Shown here piece by piece: positions 16,983 through 26,029 of a DNA stretch of 49,740 nt. Each line of letters opens with the position of its first letter. Within the stretch, counting starts at the first letter, position 1. Made by a program: the position numbers and the translations under genes. The notes below the pieces were generated by a model, which saw only the letters and a list, made by a program, of their open reading frames with translations, was not told the DNA's origin and made no database searches. The stretch is from NCBI GenBank assembly GCA_947487175.1, contig CANKVM010000007.1:1-49740 (forward strand), written 5' to 3'. The DNA is from Flavobacteriales bacterium. Its GTDB lineage: Bacteria; Bacteroidota; Bacteroidia; NS11-12g; UBA955.

Positions 16983-18710
16983 ATAAATCGACTGAGGAAC
17001 AAATTTATCTCTTCTGTTCTTTACTTGTGTGTTTTTACCTGTTTCCTTTTATTCACGTTTTTTGGAATAATATGTTGTAAAAATGTTGATAATATTTATA
17101 ACCCCACTGTCTTTCAATATAATGAAGATGTTTCGGTAAATACTTTGGATCCAGCATTCATAAAATCACAATCTGAAATATGGATAGGATCTCAAATTTA
17201 TGAGGGGCTCATAGCCCTTGATACGCAGTTAAAACCGATTCCGGCCCTCGCAAAAAGGTGGGAAATATCTAAAAATGGAAATGTGTATAAGTTTGTATTA
17301 AATACACAAGCCAAATTTTGTTTCACAAATGTTGGTGTTTGGGGAAAACCACAAACACAATTTCAAAACATCAGTGTTCAAGATGTACTTTATAGCTTTT
17401 ACCGTGTAATTGATCCCAAAACGGCCTCGCCAGGAGCATGGATTTTTTCCGATAAAATTGAAATACCCGAGGGAATGTCAATTGGCGATTTGAAAAAATC
17501 GAAAAACGCACCTTTTGTTGCATTGGACGATTCTACCATCCAAATTACGTTGAAAAGTCCTTTCCCAGCATTTTTGTCATTGCTAGCTACAAATTATGCA
17601 TGGATTGTCCCTCAAAATACACAAAATTGGAAAACAGGGAAATTGGGTCGTTGCCCAATTGGAACCGGTCCTTTTTACTTGAAAAAATGGGAAGAAGATG
17701 TGCGATTGGTTATGCTTAAGAATCCACAGTATTACCAATTTGAAAAAGATATTCGTTTGCCATATTTAGAGGCAATCAATGTGGATTTTGTGAAAAACAA
17801 ACAAACTGCATTTATGCAATTTTTAGCGGGTAAATATGATTTTTTCAATGGAATTGATGGAACATTCAAAGATGATATTCTGGGAAGAGATGGCAAAATT
17901 AAAGCCAAATACAAACAACGAATCAAAGCGCTCATAACTCCTTTTTTAAATACTGAATATGTAGGATTTTACTTGGGAGATTCATTAGATGGCAAAATGA
18001 ACCCATTTGCCGATGTTGATTTACGTAAGGCATTGCAATGGTCGGTTGATAGAAAATCAATGCTCAAATACTTGCGCAATGGGCTTGGAACAGAAGGGAA
18101 TGGGGGATTTGTGCCACCTTCATTAACCGGAGACATTGAGAATTGCCAAAATTTGTTCCAACTAGATTCAGCCAAAAAGTATTTGGCAGCGTCTAAATAT
18201 ATCAAAAACCCAAAGAAATTTGCAAAACTGAAAATCACTGTAACGGCAGATTATTTAGATATTGCGGTGTATTTGCAAAAATCTTGGGAACAAATTGGCA
18301 TCCCTGTTGAAGTTGATTTGCAAGCGGGAGGAATGATTCGTCAATTGCGCAACCAAGGAAAATTAGGCATGTTTAGGGGGTCATGGATAGCCGATTATCC
18401 AGACGCAGAGAACTTTTTATCTTGCTTCTTCACGAAGTATTTTAGTCCAAACGGACCAAATTACACTCATTTTACCTCAGCTAAATTTGATCAATTATTT
18501 GAAAGAATTGCATTTGGAACATATGAATTTCCCTCAAAAAGAAATGACGACATACAATTGGCAAATAAGTTAATTGTAGAAAACGTGCCCGTATTTATTT
18601 TGTATTACGACAAAAGTTTGAGATTGATGCATCCTTATATTGAAGGCCTTTCAAATGATGCTGCCAATAGGTTGGATTTAAAAAGGGTAAAGAAAAAGAC
18701 TAGAAACTAG
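16956..18710 (+). CDS. ABC transporter substrate-binding protein, peptide type (SBP family 5)
   Basis: The protein is up to 584 aa. An N-terminal hydrophobic segment ends in GIICCKN. It is followed by the family 5 pattern: VNTLDPAF, SQIYEGLIALD, AKRWEISKNGNVYKFVL, GTGPFYLKKW, DLRKALQWSVDR, and late DYPDAENFL. These lipoproteins capture oligopeptides or similar ligands for Dpp/Opp permeases. No permease or ATPase gene of that type is next to it. The start is uncertain: GTG 16956 overlaps the divergent gene, and the next in-frame start is TTG 17025. The possible lipobox is not canonical. The 3' end overlaps the convergent mlaF by 11 bp. Confidence 0.88.
   Translation: MSVVSYLNHINRLRNKFISSVLYLCVFTCFLLFTFFGIICCKNVDNIYNPTVFQYNEDVSVNTLDPAFIKSQSEIWIGSQIYEGLIALDTQLKPIPALAKRWEISKNGNVYKFVLNTQAKFCFTNVGVWGKPQTQFQNISVQDVLYSFYRVIDPKTASPGAWIFSDKIEIPEGMSIGDLKKSKNAPFVALDDSTIQITLKSPFPAFLSLLATNYAWIVPQNTQNWKTGKLGRCPIGTGPFYLKKWEEDVRLVMLKNPQYYQFEKDIRLPYLEAINVDFVKNKQTAFMQFLAGKYDFFNGIDGTFKDDILGRDGKIKAKYKQRIKALITPFLNTEYVGFYLGDSLDGKMNPFADVDLRKALQWSVDRKSMLKYLRNGLGTEGNGGFVPPSLTGDIENCQNLFQLDSAKKYLAASKYIKNPKKFAKLKITVTADYLDIAVYLQKSWEQIGIPVEVDLQAGGMIRQLRNQGKLGMFRGSWIADYPDAENFLSCFFTKYFSPNGPNYTHFTSAKFDQLFERIAFGTYEFPSKRNDDIQLANKLIVENVPVFILYYDKSLRLMHPYIEGLSNDAANRLDLKRVKKKTRN
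17000..17007 (-). promoter_or_regulatory. Promoter -7 box TAAATTTG for the UPF0173-parAB group
   Basis: A perfect TAnnTTTG match on the minus strand, 17 nt upstream of the UPF0173 ATG. It lies inside the 5' part of the divergent open frame. No TTG is present at the usual -33 distance. Confidence 0.4.
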
Positions 18711-19431
18711 CCAAAAAGAACTCATCGAGCTCTTTGTTTGATTTTCTAGCTTCAGTAAGTTCATCTTTAGCGCCTTCCCACCATTTTTGTCCTTTGTAAA
18801 TAAAAATGATATGTTCACCAATATCCAAAACAGTTTTCATATCGTGGCTATTGATAATGGTTGTGATGTTAAATTCTTTGGTAATGTCAACCAATAATTT
18901 ATCAATGACACGGCTGGTTAATGGATCCAAACCAGAATTGGGTTCATCGCAGAATAAGTATTTGATTTCTAGGGCAATTGCCCTTGCAATGCCTACTCTT
19001 TTTTTCATTCCACCACTAATTTCAGCAGGATATTTTTTGTTGGCATTGGTTAGTTGAACCCTCTGTAGACAAAAATTCACCCTTTCTTTTCTTTCTTCGG
19101 GGGACATTTTTGAAAACATTCTCAGTGGGAAATCTATATTTTCTTCAACAGTAAGAGAATCGAAAAGTGCATTGTTTTGAAATAGCATTCCGATTTCTCG
19201 TCGCAAATTTTGCTTCTGTTGGTATTCTAAACTAATAAAGTCTTGATTTCCGTATAGTATTTTCCCTGAGGTTGGTTCTAATAAACCTACCATACATTTG
19301 ATTAATACACTTTTCCCGCTTCCACTTGCACCAATTACCAAGTTTGCAACACCTGGCTTAAATTCTGCATTGATATCGAACAAAATTTGACGGTCGTCAA
19401 ACCATTTATCAATATGTTCAATTTTAATCAT
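18700..19431 (-). CDS. mlaF: MlaF-like phospholipid ABC transporter ATPase
   Basis: The protein is 243 aa. Walker A is GASGSGKSVLIK (residue ~33), the signature is ISGGMKKRVGIARAIA, Walker B is YLFCDEPNSGLDP, and the H-loop is NSHD. The GGMKKR signature is characteristic of the Mla/Ttg2A branch that drives retrograde or anterograde phospholipid movement between the membranes. Its ATG overlaps the stop of the permease gene (ATGA), so they are translationally coupled. The MlaD-type substrate-binding partner is not in the window. Confidence 0.92.
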   Translation of the reverse strand: MIKIEHIDKWFDDRQILFDINAEFKPGVANLVIGASGSGKSVLIKCMVGLLEPTSGKILYGNQDFISLEYQQKQNLRREIGMLFQNNALFDSLTVEENIDFPLRMFSKMSPEERKERVNFCLQRVQLTNANKKYPAEISGGMKKRVGIARAIALEIKYLFCDEPNSGLDPLTSRVIDKLLVDITKEFNITTIINSHDMKTVLDIGEHIIFIYKGQKWWEGAKDELTEARKSNKELDEFFLASF

Positions 19432-20192
19432 GATTTCAAGAACAATTGTGCAATAATCAGATCAAAAAACAAGATAAAAATACAAATTTTGGTTACCGCT
19501 TTCGTTCCAGCAATTCCTACTTCTAATGCTCCACCAGTAGTGTAATAACCCTGAAAAGAACTTAAACTGGTAATTAAAAATGCGAAAATGAAAGATTTGG
19601 TAAGCATTACTTTTAAGTACAATGGTTTAAATACCAATCTTGCACCTTGAATTAAATCATCTGCTGTGAGAGAACTGGTTGCTTTGCAAGCTAAAACTCC
19701 ACCGTATAATAACAAAAAATTCGCAATGATAATTAAGCAAGGAATCATAATCAAACCGGCTAATATCTTAGGTAAGGTAACAAAGCTTGCAGAATTAATG
19801 CCCATTACTTCATACGCATCAATTTGTTCAGAAACTTTCATGTTTCCAATTTCTGATGCAATGTTTGCACCAATTTTACCAGCCAAAACCAAACAAGTTA
19901 CTGTTGGCGCTAATTCTAAAAGCGAACTTGTTCCAATCACTGAGCCAATTACAAATTTTGGCATTAATTGAGTTGGGTAAAGGTCACTAGGAGACAGCAA
20001 TTGGTTTGCAGTTTGAATGGTGGTTACGGCTCCTGTAAAAGTGGCTATTAAAATAACAATTAACAAAGAGTCTATACCTATGAGGTACATCTCACGAAAT
20101 GTAATTTTCCAAAATACTTTTGCTTTTTCGGGTCTATGAAGTACAAACTTCATGAATATTACAAATCGACCAATTTCAGATATTAAATTCAT
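19428..20192 (-). CDS. mlaE: MlaE-like phospholipid ABC transporter permease
   Basis: The protein is 254 aa with about five to six membrane helices. The conserved MlaE block is seen at ELAPTVTCLVLAGKIGANIA and MKVSEQIDAYEVMGI, followed by LPKILAGLIMIPCL. This is the permease that works with MlaF in maintaining outer-membrane lipid asymmetry. It ends FFDLIIAQLFLKS. It is the first gene of the pair and begins 47 bp after the recG stop on the same strand. Confidence 0.92.
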   Translation of the reverse strand: MNLISEIGRFVIFMKFVLHRPEKAKVFWKITFREMYLIGIDSLLIVILIATFTGAVTTIQTANQLLSPSDLYPTQLMPKFVIGSVIGTSSLLELAPTVTCLVLAGKIGANIASEIGNMKVSEQIDAYEVMGINSASFVTLPKILAGLIMIPCLIIIANFLLLYGGVLACKATSSLTADDLIQGARLVFKPLYLKVMLTKSFIFAFLITSLSSFQGYYTTGGALEVGIAGTKAVTKICIFILFFDLIIAQLFLKS

Positions 20193-20239
20193 TTTGATGC
20201 TGTAAAATTAAATCAAATAAATGGGTTTCTGTATTAAGA

Positions 20240-22342
20240 TTAACTTATTTTACTCCAAATAGTACGATTTGGAGTTTTACCTAATTCATAACGTATTGGT
20301 GAACTTTCTTCTTGCATCAAAAGTTCGTCTTTTTCTAACCACAAAACGGCCTCATTTCTAGCAGCAATGAGTATGCTTTCGTCAAATCGGATGTCGGCAA
20401 GTTTTAAATCAAGCACTCCGCTCTGTTTGGTGCCGTCTAATTCACCTGGGCCTCGCAATTCCAAGTCTACTTTTGCAATCTCAAAACCATCGTTGGTTCT
20501 CACCATTGTTTTGATGCGCTTTCTTCCAGATTCGGAGAGTTTATCTCCCGTTACCAGTATACAGAAGCTTTGTTCTGCGCCTCGGCCAACTCGACCTCTG
20601 AGTTGGTGCAACTGAGCAAGTCCAAATCTTTCCGCATTTTCAACTACCATCACCGATGCATTCGGAACATTTACTCCCACTTCAATTACAGTGGTTGCTA
20701 CCATAATATCGGTTTGCCCGAGTTTGAATTTCTTCATTTCCGATTCTTTGTCGGCCGGCTTCATTTTGCCATGTAAAAAGCTGTATTTAAATTTGGGAGT
20801 TGGTAGGTAATCGGCTACCATGTCATATCCAGACATTAAGCTTTTCAATGCCAATTTTTCTGAATCTTCAATTAATGGAAATACATAATATACTTGTCGG
20901 CCTTTGGCAATTTCATCCCTCAAAAAATCCATGAAAAGAGGTCTGGTGCTTTCGTGCCGCTGCACCGTAACAATGGGTTTTCTGCCTGCTGGCATTTCGT
21001 CAATTACGCTCACATCTAAATCACCATAAACTGTCATTGCCAAGGTTCTTGGAATTGGGGTAGCGGTCATAACCAAGATATGGGGCGCAACTTGTCCTTT
21101 TTTCCATAAACGGGCCCTTTGGGCTACGCCAAAACGGTGTTGTTCATCGATGACAACAAATCCCAATTTTTGAAACGCCACATCTTCCTCTAAAAGCGCA
21201 TGGGTTCCAATTAGAATGTCAATTTCGCCATTTGCAAGTTTATCAAGTATTTCGCGCCTGTTTTTCTTTGTGGTTGACCCCGTTAATAAGGCAACTTTCA
21301 CATTCATATGTTCCATCCATTCACCAATGGAAATGGAATGTTGAATTGCTAAAATTTCAGTGGGTGCCATAAGGCAGGCTTGATAACCATTATCAAGACT
21401 CAAAAGCATAGCCAACATGGCCACCATGGTTTTACCACTTCCAACATCGCCTTGTAGCAAACGATTCATTTGCCTTCCGGTTTTGACATCAGATCGAATT
21501 TCTTTTAACACCCTTTTCTGAGCATTTGTAAGCGAAAATGGCAAATAATTGTTGTAGAAGTTGTTGAATTGTTCTCCAACTTGTTCAAATATCAAACCGC
21601 GAATGACTCTATTTCTGTTGCCTTTTAATTGCAAATGACGAAGTTGTAAATAAAACAATTCATCGAACTTCAATCTGCGTTTTGCATCTTCCAATCGGGT
21701 TAAATTTGGAGGGAAATGCAAATCGGCAAGGGCTTGGGTTCTTGAAACGAATTTGAATTTTTGTATGATGCTCAGAGGCAAACATTCTGGAACTTGAAAC
21801 TGAGGAAGTGTAACTATTTGCTTGGTGAGTTGCGTGAGCAACTTATTTTCAATCTTCTTGCGTTTTAATCCTTCGGTTAAGGGATAAACGGGCGTTAATC
21901 CAAGGCTTGAGGGATTGAAATCGTCGGTTAACACTTCAAGCTCTGGGTGAGCCATATTTATTTTCCCCTTGTAATTGGTTATTTTTCCATGAATTAAAAA
22001 GAAGCTACCCGGGGTGAGGTATTTTTCAATGTAACTAATGGATTTAAACCAAACCAATTCAAATTCTCCGGTATGGTCTCTAAAAGTTGCAGTAAATCTT
22101 CTGGCAGGCCCTATACCCAAAATTCCTTGAGGGAATATCTTTCCTTTCAATTGAACATAGATGTCTTCTTGCCCTTGAATTTCAGAAACCGTATAAATTT
22201 TAGAGCGGTCTTCATGCCGAAAAGGGTAGTGGCTTATTAAATCACCAACGGTAAAAATTCCCAATTCAGATTTTAGGGCCTCTGCTTTGAGAGGACCTAC
22301 ACCTTTTAGGAATTCTATTTTGGTATCTAATAACTGAGACAT
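20240..22342 (-). CDS. recG: ATP-dependent DNA helicase RecG
   Basis: The protein is 700 aa, the usual RecG length. The N-terminal wedge/OB domain includes LKGVGPLKAEAL. The helicase core has Walker A LLQGDVGSGKTMVA (residue ~300), DEQHRFG (~400), TATPIPRTLAMT, and LHQLRGRVGRG near the end, followed by the RecG C-terminal DLELRGPGEL. RecG reverses stalled replication forks and branch-migrates Holliday junctions. A TATCTTCG box lies 17 nt upstream of its ATG. It is divergent from fabG. Confidence 0.97.
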   Translation of the reverse strand: MSQLLDTKIEFLKGVGPLKAEALKSELGIFTVGDLISHYPFRHEDRSKIYTVSEIQGQEDIYVQLKGKIFPQGILGIGPARRFTATFRDHTGEFELVWFKSISYIEKYLTPGSFFLIHGKITNYKGKINMAHPELEVLTDDFNPSSLGLTPVYPLTEGLKRKKIENKLLTQLTKQIVTLPQFQVPECLPLSIIQKFKFVSRTQALADLHFPPNLTRLEDAKRRLKFDELFYLQLRHLQLKGNRNRVIRGLIFEQVGEQFNNFYNNYLPFSLTNAQKRVLKEIRSDVKTGRQMNRLLQGDVGSGKTMVAMLAMLLSLDNGYQACLMAPTEILAIQHSISIGEWMEHMNVKVALLTGSTTKKNRREILDKLANGEIDILIGTHALLEEDVAFQKLGFVVIDEQHRFGVAQRARLWKKGQVAPHILVMTATPIPRTLAMTVYGDLDVSVIDEMPAGRKPIVTVQRHESTRPLFMDFLRDEIAKGRQVYYVFPLIEDSEKLALKSLMSGYDMVADYLPTPKFKYSFLHGKMKPADKESEMKKFKLGQTDIMVATTVIEVGVNVPNASVMVVENAERFGLAQLHQLRGRVGRGAEQSFCILVTGDKLSESGRKRIKTMVRTNDGFEIAKVDLELRGPGELDGTKQSGVLDLKLADIRFDESILIAARNEAVLWLEKDELLMQEESSPIRYELGKTPNRTIWSKIS

Positions 22343-22458
22343 GTTAAGAATAGTTTACGAAGATAACATGAAAATACAGGGGTACAAAATGTCTGAAAGT
22401 CCCATGATGAAAAAAATGTCCCTCAAAAAATAAATTTGAAATCTAGCCTACTTGGGGT

Positions 22459-22466
22459 TAATTTCG
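22459..22466 (+). promoter_or_regulatory. fabG promoter: TAATTTCG box with TTTG -33 element
   Basis: TAATTTCG (one mismatch to TAnnTTTG) ends 4 nt before the fabG ATG. A TTTG at 22435-22438 lies 20 bp upstream of it, which is the standard -33/-7 spacing of Bacteroidota promoters. This is the best two-part promoter in the window. Confidence 0.6.
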
Positions 22467-22470
22467 CCCC

Positions 22471-23214
22471 ATGCTTTCAGGAAAAACCGCATTGATTACT
22501 GGTGCTTCTCGAGGAATCGGGAAAGGCATCGCTGAAGTTTTTGCAAAAAATGGCTGTAATATTGCCTTTACATTCGCTTCATCTATAGAAAAAGCCCGAG
22601 CTTTTGAAACTGAATTGGCCGCTCAATATGGAGTAAAAGTGAAAGGATACCAGAGCAATGCCGCTGATTTCAAACAAAGCGAAACCCTGGCAACCGATGT
22701 ATTGGCGGATTTTGGCAAAGTTGATATTTTGATCAATAATGCTGGTATCACCAGAGATACTTTGATGTTGAGAATGACCGAAGAGCAATGGGATGACGTA
22801 ATGGACACCAACTTGAAAAGTGCATTTAATTTAACCAAGGCATTTTTAAAGCATTTCTTAGGAAATAGAGCTGGTTCAATTATCAATATGTCTAGTGTGG
22901 TTGGTGTTACTGGAAATGCAGGTCAAGCAAATTATGCAGCATCCAAAGCAGGTTTGATTGGTTTTACTAAAAGTATTGCCAAAGAATTGGGCTCTAGAAG
23001 TATCCGTTGTAACGCTGTTGCACCTGGATTTATTGAAACTGAAATGACACATGGCCTAGATGAAAACGTGAAAAAAGGTTGGATGGAAACAATTCCATTA
23101 AAACGTGGGGGTAGCCCAGATGATGTGGCTAATCTTTGTATGTTCCTCGCTTCCGATTTAAGTACTTACATTACCGGACAAACTATTTCTGTTTGTGGTG
23201 GAATGTTGATGTAA
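22471..23214 (+). CDS. fabG: 3-oxoacyl-[acyl-carrier-protein] reductase FabG
   Basis: The protein is 247 aa, a classical short-chain dehydrogenase. It has TGASRGIG for the dinucleotide, NNAG, the catalytic SS...YAASK set (Ser ~140, Tyr and Lys ~153-157), and APGFIETEM. Length and the ending (DLSTYITGQTISVCGGMLM) are those of FabG, which reduces beta-ketoacyl-ACP with NADPH in fatty-acid synthesis. It opens a plus-strand run of five genes, although tatC downstream has its own promoter-like box. Confidence 0.93.
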   Translation: MLSGKTALITGASRGIGKGIAEVFAKNGCNIAFTFASSIEKARAFETELAAQYGVKVKGYQSNAADFKQSETLATDVLADFGKVDILINNAGITRDTLMLRMTEEQWDDVMDTNLKSAFNLTKAFLKHFLGNRAGSIINMSSVVGVTGNAGQANYAASKAGLIGFTKSIAKELGSRSIRCNAVAPGFIETEMTHGLDENVKKGWMETIPLKRGGSPDDVANLCMFLASDLSTYITGQTISVCGGMLM

Positions 23215-23252
23215 TTTAATTGATTTTCAACGAATATCTGATTTTTCTAAAC

Positions 23253-23260
23253 TAACTTTG
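23253..23260 (+). promoter_or_regulatory. Promoter -7 box TAACTTTG, 4 nt before tatC
   Basis: A perfect TAnnTTTG match. The 4-nt spacing to the ATG (aagc) is identical to that at fabG, MBOAT, GT9 and the ZIP gene. Confidence 0.5.
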
Positions 23261-23264
23261 AAGC

Positions 23265-24113
23265 ATGGCATTAGACCAAGTAGATGTAGATGAAGTATTC
23301 CCTGGTGAAAAAAATATGGGTTTCTTTGATCACATCGATGAATTAAGAAAACATTTGGTACGTATTGCCTATGCTGTTATAATTTCTACCTGCGTAACTT
23401 TTTTCTGGGTAGAAAAAATATTCGACATGGTTATTTTAGGTCCCTTTAAACCTGATTTTTGGGGATATAAATTCTTTTGTAAAGCGGGTCACTTTGTATT
23501 GGGAAATAACAGTTTGTGTTGGCAACCGCCTGAACTTTCTATGCAAAGTCAACAAATTCAAGGACAGTTTGTTAGTGCCTTTAAAATTGCATTGGTAGTT
23601 GGAGTTATTCTAGCTTTCCCATATATCATATATCAACTTTGGTCATTTATTAGACCAGCTTTAAGCCAAAAAGAAGTAAAAAGAACCAGAAGAAGTCTAT
23701 TCATAGTTTCATTTCTGTTTTTTACAGGAGTTTTATTTGCATATTTCTTCTTAGTTCCTGTGGCAACTAATTTTTTATTGTCGTACAAACTAAACGACAG
23801 CATACAAAATATCATTACCATATCTAGTGTAACGGGATTTGTAACCTTTATGAGTTTGGCTACTGGTTTGGTATTTGAATTGCCTGTGCTAATTTATATT
23901 TTGGCAACAATTGGTTTGGTAACAGCCGCTTTTTTAAGGAAATATTGGAGATATGCTGCCGTAATCATTTTTATTATTGCTGGTATTGCAACTCCATCAC
24001 CAGATATTTTTAGTCAACTGCTACTTGGAATGCCCTTGATGTTTTTATATGTTGTAGGGATTTATATTGCAAAACGTGTTGAAAAACGCAAACTAAGAGA
24101 AGAAAATGAATAA
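23265..24113 (+). CDS. tatC: Sec-independent (Tat) translocase subunit TatC
   Basis: The protein is 282 aa with six membrane segments. The N-terminal signature is MGFFDHIDELRKHLVRI, and the first periplasmic loop is followed by EKRTRR-like KEVKRTRRSLF. A late ATPSPDIFSQLLLGMPLMFLY matches the TatC helix 5-6 region. TatC is the twin-arginine signal receptor in the inner membrane. The long loop between helices 1 and 2 (residues ~50-100) is larger than in E. coli and is common in Bacteroidota. No tatA gene is present here. The last 8 bp overlap rpiB. Confidence 0.95.
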   Translation: MALDQVDVDEVFPGEKNMGFFDHIDELRKHLVRIAYAVIISTCVTFFWVEKIFDMVILGPFKPDFWGYKFFCKAGHFVLGNNSLCWQPPELSMQSQQIQGQFVSAFKIALVVGVILAFPYIIYQLWSFIRPALSQKEVKRTRRSLFIVSFLFFTGVLFAYFFLVPVATNFLLSYKLNDSIQNIITISSVTGFVTFMSLATGLVFELPVLIYILATIGLVTAAFLRKYWRYAAVIIFIIAGIATPSPDIFSQLLLGMPLMFLYVVGIYIAKRVEKRKLREENE

Positions 24114-24546
24114 TGTAACTATAGCTATTGGTTCAGATCACGCTGGATTTGAATTAAAACAAGAAATGTGTAACTATTTAACTAATAAAGGTTATTCAAT
24201 GGTTGATCTAGGCCCTAATTCTGCCGACAGTGTAGATTATCCTGATTTTGCGCACAAAGTTGCTTCAAGTGTTGAAACTGGAAATACCCAATTGGGTATT
24301 CTTATTTGTGGAAGTGGAAATGGTGTTTGCATCACTGCAAACAAACATCACGGTGTTAGGGCTGCTTTGGCTTGGGCTCCTGAATTGGCGTCTTTGGCAC
24401 GTCAACACAACAATGCAAACGTGATTTGCTTGCCAGCTAGATTTATTTCTCAAGAAACGGCATTCGAAATTGCAGATGCCTATTTGGAAAATGCATTTGA
24501 AGGTGGCCGTCACGAAACCCGTGTCAATAAAATAGAAGGAGTATAA
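24106..24546 (+). CDS. rpiB: Ribose-5-phosphate isomerase B
   Basis: The protein is 146 aa, the typical length. It begins IAIGSDHAGFELK. The catalytic Cys is in LICGSGNGV, followed by HHGVRAALAW and later NVICLPARFIS. It interconverts ribose-5-phosphate and ribulose-5-phosphate in the pentose phosphate pathway. It starts inside the 3' end of tatC, 8 bp before the tatC stop, and ends 5 bp before the MiaE-like gene, so the three are probably one transcript. Confidence 0.95.
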   Translation: MNNVTIAIGSDHAGFELKQEMCNYLTNKGYSMVDLGPNSADSVDYPDFAHKVASSVETGNTQLGILICGSGNGVCITANKHHGVRAALAWAPELASLARQHNNANVICLPARFISQETAFEIADAYLENAFEGGRHETRVNKIEGV

Positions 24547-24551
24547 CACTT

Positions 24552-25160
24552 ATGGAAGACGAAGAACTAAGCAGCGTGAAAATGCTTGGTTTAAAGTTGC
24601 CAACTGATCCACGGTGGGTAAACATTGCCGAGAAATCTATTCACGAAATATTAATTGATCACGCTTTTTGCGAGCAAAAAGCTGCCACTACTGGCATTTC
24701 TCTTATCGTACGATATTCCGATAAGGAAAAATTGGTTCAAGAAGTTACGCCACTCGTTGCTGAAGAATGGGGTCATTTTAGAAGGGTTTTAAAGGAACTT
24801 GATAAAAGAGGTTTTAAGCTAGGTAGAAAGAGAAAAGATCTATATGTTGTTCAATTACAAGCGCAACAAATAAAAGGAATTGCCGGAATGCAAATGCTTG
24901 AACAGCTTTTGATTTCCGCACTTATTGAAGCAAGAAGTTGCGAACGCTTTCGATTGCTCAGTTTGTATTGTGCCGACGAAGATTTACGCAAGTTTTACCA
25001 CGAATTTATGATTTCAGAAGCTGGACATTACCGTATGTTTATCGATTTGGCTAATACTTATTACGATGAGGATTTGGTAAAAAAAAGATGGCAAGAATGG
25101 CTCGATATTGAGGCTGAAATTCTTAATAATCTTGAACTTCGGGGAGATCGGGTTCATTAA
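24552..25160 (+). CDS. miaE: tRNA-(ms2io6A37) hydroxylase, MiaE-like
   Basis: The protein is 202 aa with a ferritin-like helical bundle. Conserved di-iron ligands are visible as HEIL and HAFCEQKA in the first helices, EEWGHF, ARSCERF, and ISEAGHY. MiaE uses O2 to hydroxylate the isopentenyl group of 2-methylthio-N6-isopentenyladenosine at position 37 of tRNAs reading UNN codons. MiaA and MiaB would be needed elsewhere in the genome. It follows rpiB by 5 bp. Assignment rests on motif order and length. Confidence 0.85.
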   Translation: MEDEELSSVKMLGLKLPTDPRWVNIAEKSIHEILIDHAFCEQKAATTGISLIVRYSDKEKLVQEVTPLVAEEWGHFRRVLKELDKRGFKLGRKRKDLYVVQLQAQQIKGIAGMQMLEQLLISALIEARSCERFRLLSLYCADEDLRKFYHEFMISEAGHYRMFIDLANTYYDEDLVKKRWQEWLDIEAEILNNLELRGDRVH

Positions 25161-25185
25161 ATTGCTCCTCCTTGTCATTTTTTAC

Positions 25186-25193
25186 TATCTTTG
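25186..25193 (+). promoter_or_regulatory. Promoter box TATCTTTG with TTG at 21-bp spacing
   Basis: A perfect TAnnTTTG match, 4 nt before the ZIP transporter ATG. A TTG at 25162-25164 lies 21 bp upstream, within the accepted -33 range. Confidence 0.55.
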
Positions 25194-25197
25194 AATT

Positions 25198-26025
25198 ATG
25201 GAAAAAATTATAGCTTTTTTTAGTGGCTTATCACCCATAATGCAAGGTCTTGTTGGATCTACATTTACTTGGTTGGTAACAGCTATGGGAGCAGCCGTGG
25301 TTTTTTTCATTAAGGATGTTCGTAAAGGATTCATGGATACCCTGTTGGGATTCACAGCAGGAGTGATGCTCGCTGCAAGTTTTTGGAGCTTGTTAAATCC
25401 TGCTATTGAAATGGCTCAATTGACTTGGAGTCATCAATGGGCTTGGGTTCCAGTAGCTATTGGATTTTTAGGTGGAGCTATATTTTTATTTTCACTTGAT
25501 CAATTGTTGCCACATTTACACATAAATGAACCCATTGAAAAGTCGGAAGGGGTAAAAACAAATTGGAATAGAACAGTATTGCTTGTTTTGGCAATTACAT
25601 TGCATAATATTCCTGAAGGATTGGCAGTTGGGGTAGCTTTCGGCGCAGTGGCAGAAGGGATTCCTGGAGCTGATTTGGCTGGTGCCATTGCATTAACAAT
25701 TGGAATTGGTATTCAAGATTTTCCGGAGGGACTTGCGGTTGCCTTGCCATTACGTAGGTTTGGAATGTCGAGAACCAAGTCGTTTTTATGGGGTCAACTT
25801 AGCGGAATTGTAGAACCAATTGCGGCCGTTGCCGGAGTGGCTTTGGTAATGCTAGCTCAAAGTATTTTACCTTATGCCTTGGCCTTTGCCGCAGGTGCAA
25901 TGATATATGTTGTTGTTGAAGAGGTTATTCCAGAATCGCAAAGCAATGGTCATAACGATAGAGCCACTTTAGGACTCATGTTCGGATTTGTGATTATGAT
26001 GGCGTTGGATGTAGGACTTGGGTAA
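25198..26025 (+). CDS. ZIP family divalent metal transporter
   Basis: The protein is 275 aa with about eight membrane helices. The metal-binding signatures are HNIPEGLAVGVAFG in helix 4 and GIQDFPEGLAVALPL in helix 5, with EEVIPES later. The middle loop has HLHINEP, a small His-containing stretch. Members of this branch (GufA-like) import zinc or other divalent cations. The gene ends 4 bp before the convergent stop of the unknown exported protein. Confidence 0.92.
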   Translation: MEKIIAFFSGLSPIMQGLVGSTFTWLVTAMGAAVVFFIKDVRKGFMDTLLGFTAGVMLAASFWSLLNPAIEMAQLTWSHQWAWVPVAIGFLGGAIFLFSLDQLLPHLHINEPIEKSEGVKTNWNRTVLLVLAITLHNIPEGLAVGVAFGAVAEGIPGADLAGAIALTIGIGIQDFPEGLAVALPLRRFGMSRTKSFLWGQLSGIVEPIAAVAGVALVMLAQSILPYALAFAAGAMIYVVVEEVIPESQSNGHNDRATLGLMFGFVIMMALDVGLG

Positions 26026-26029
26026 ATGA

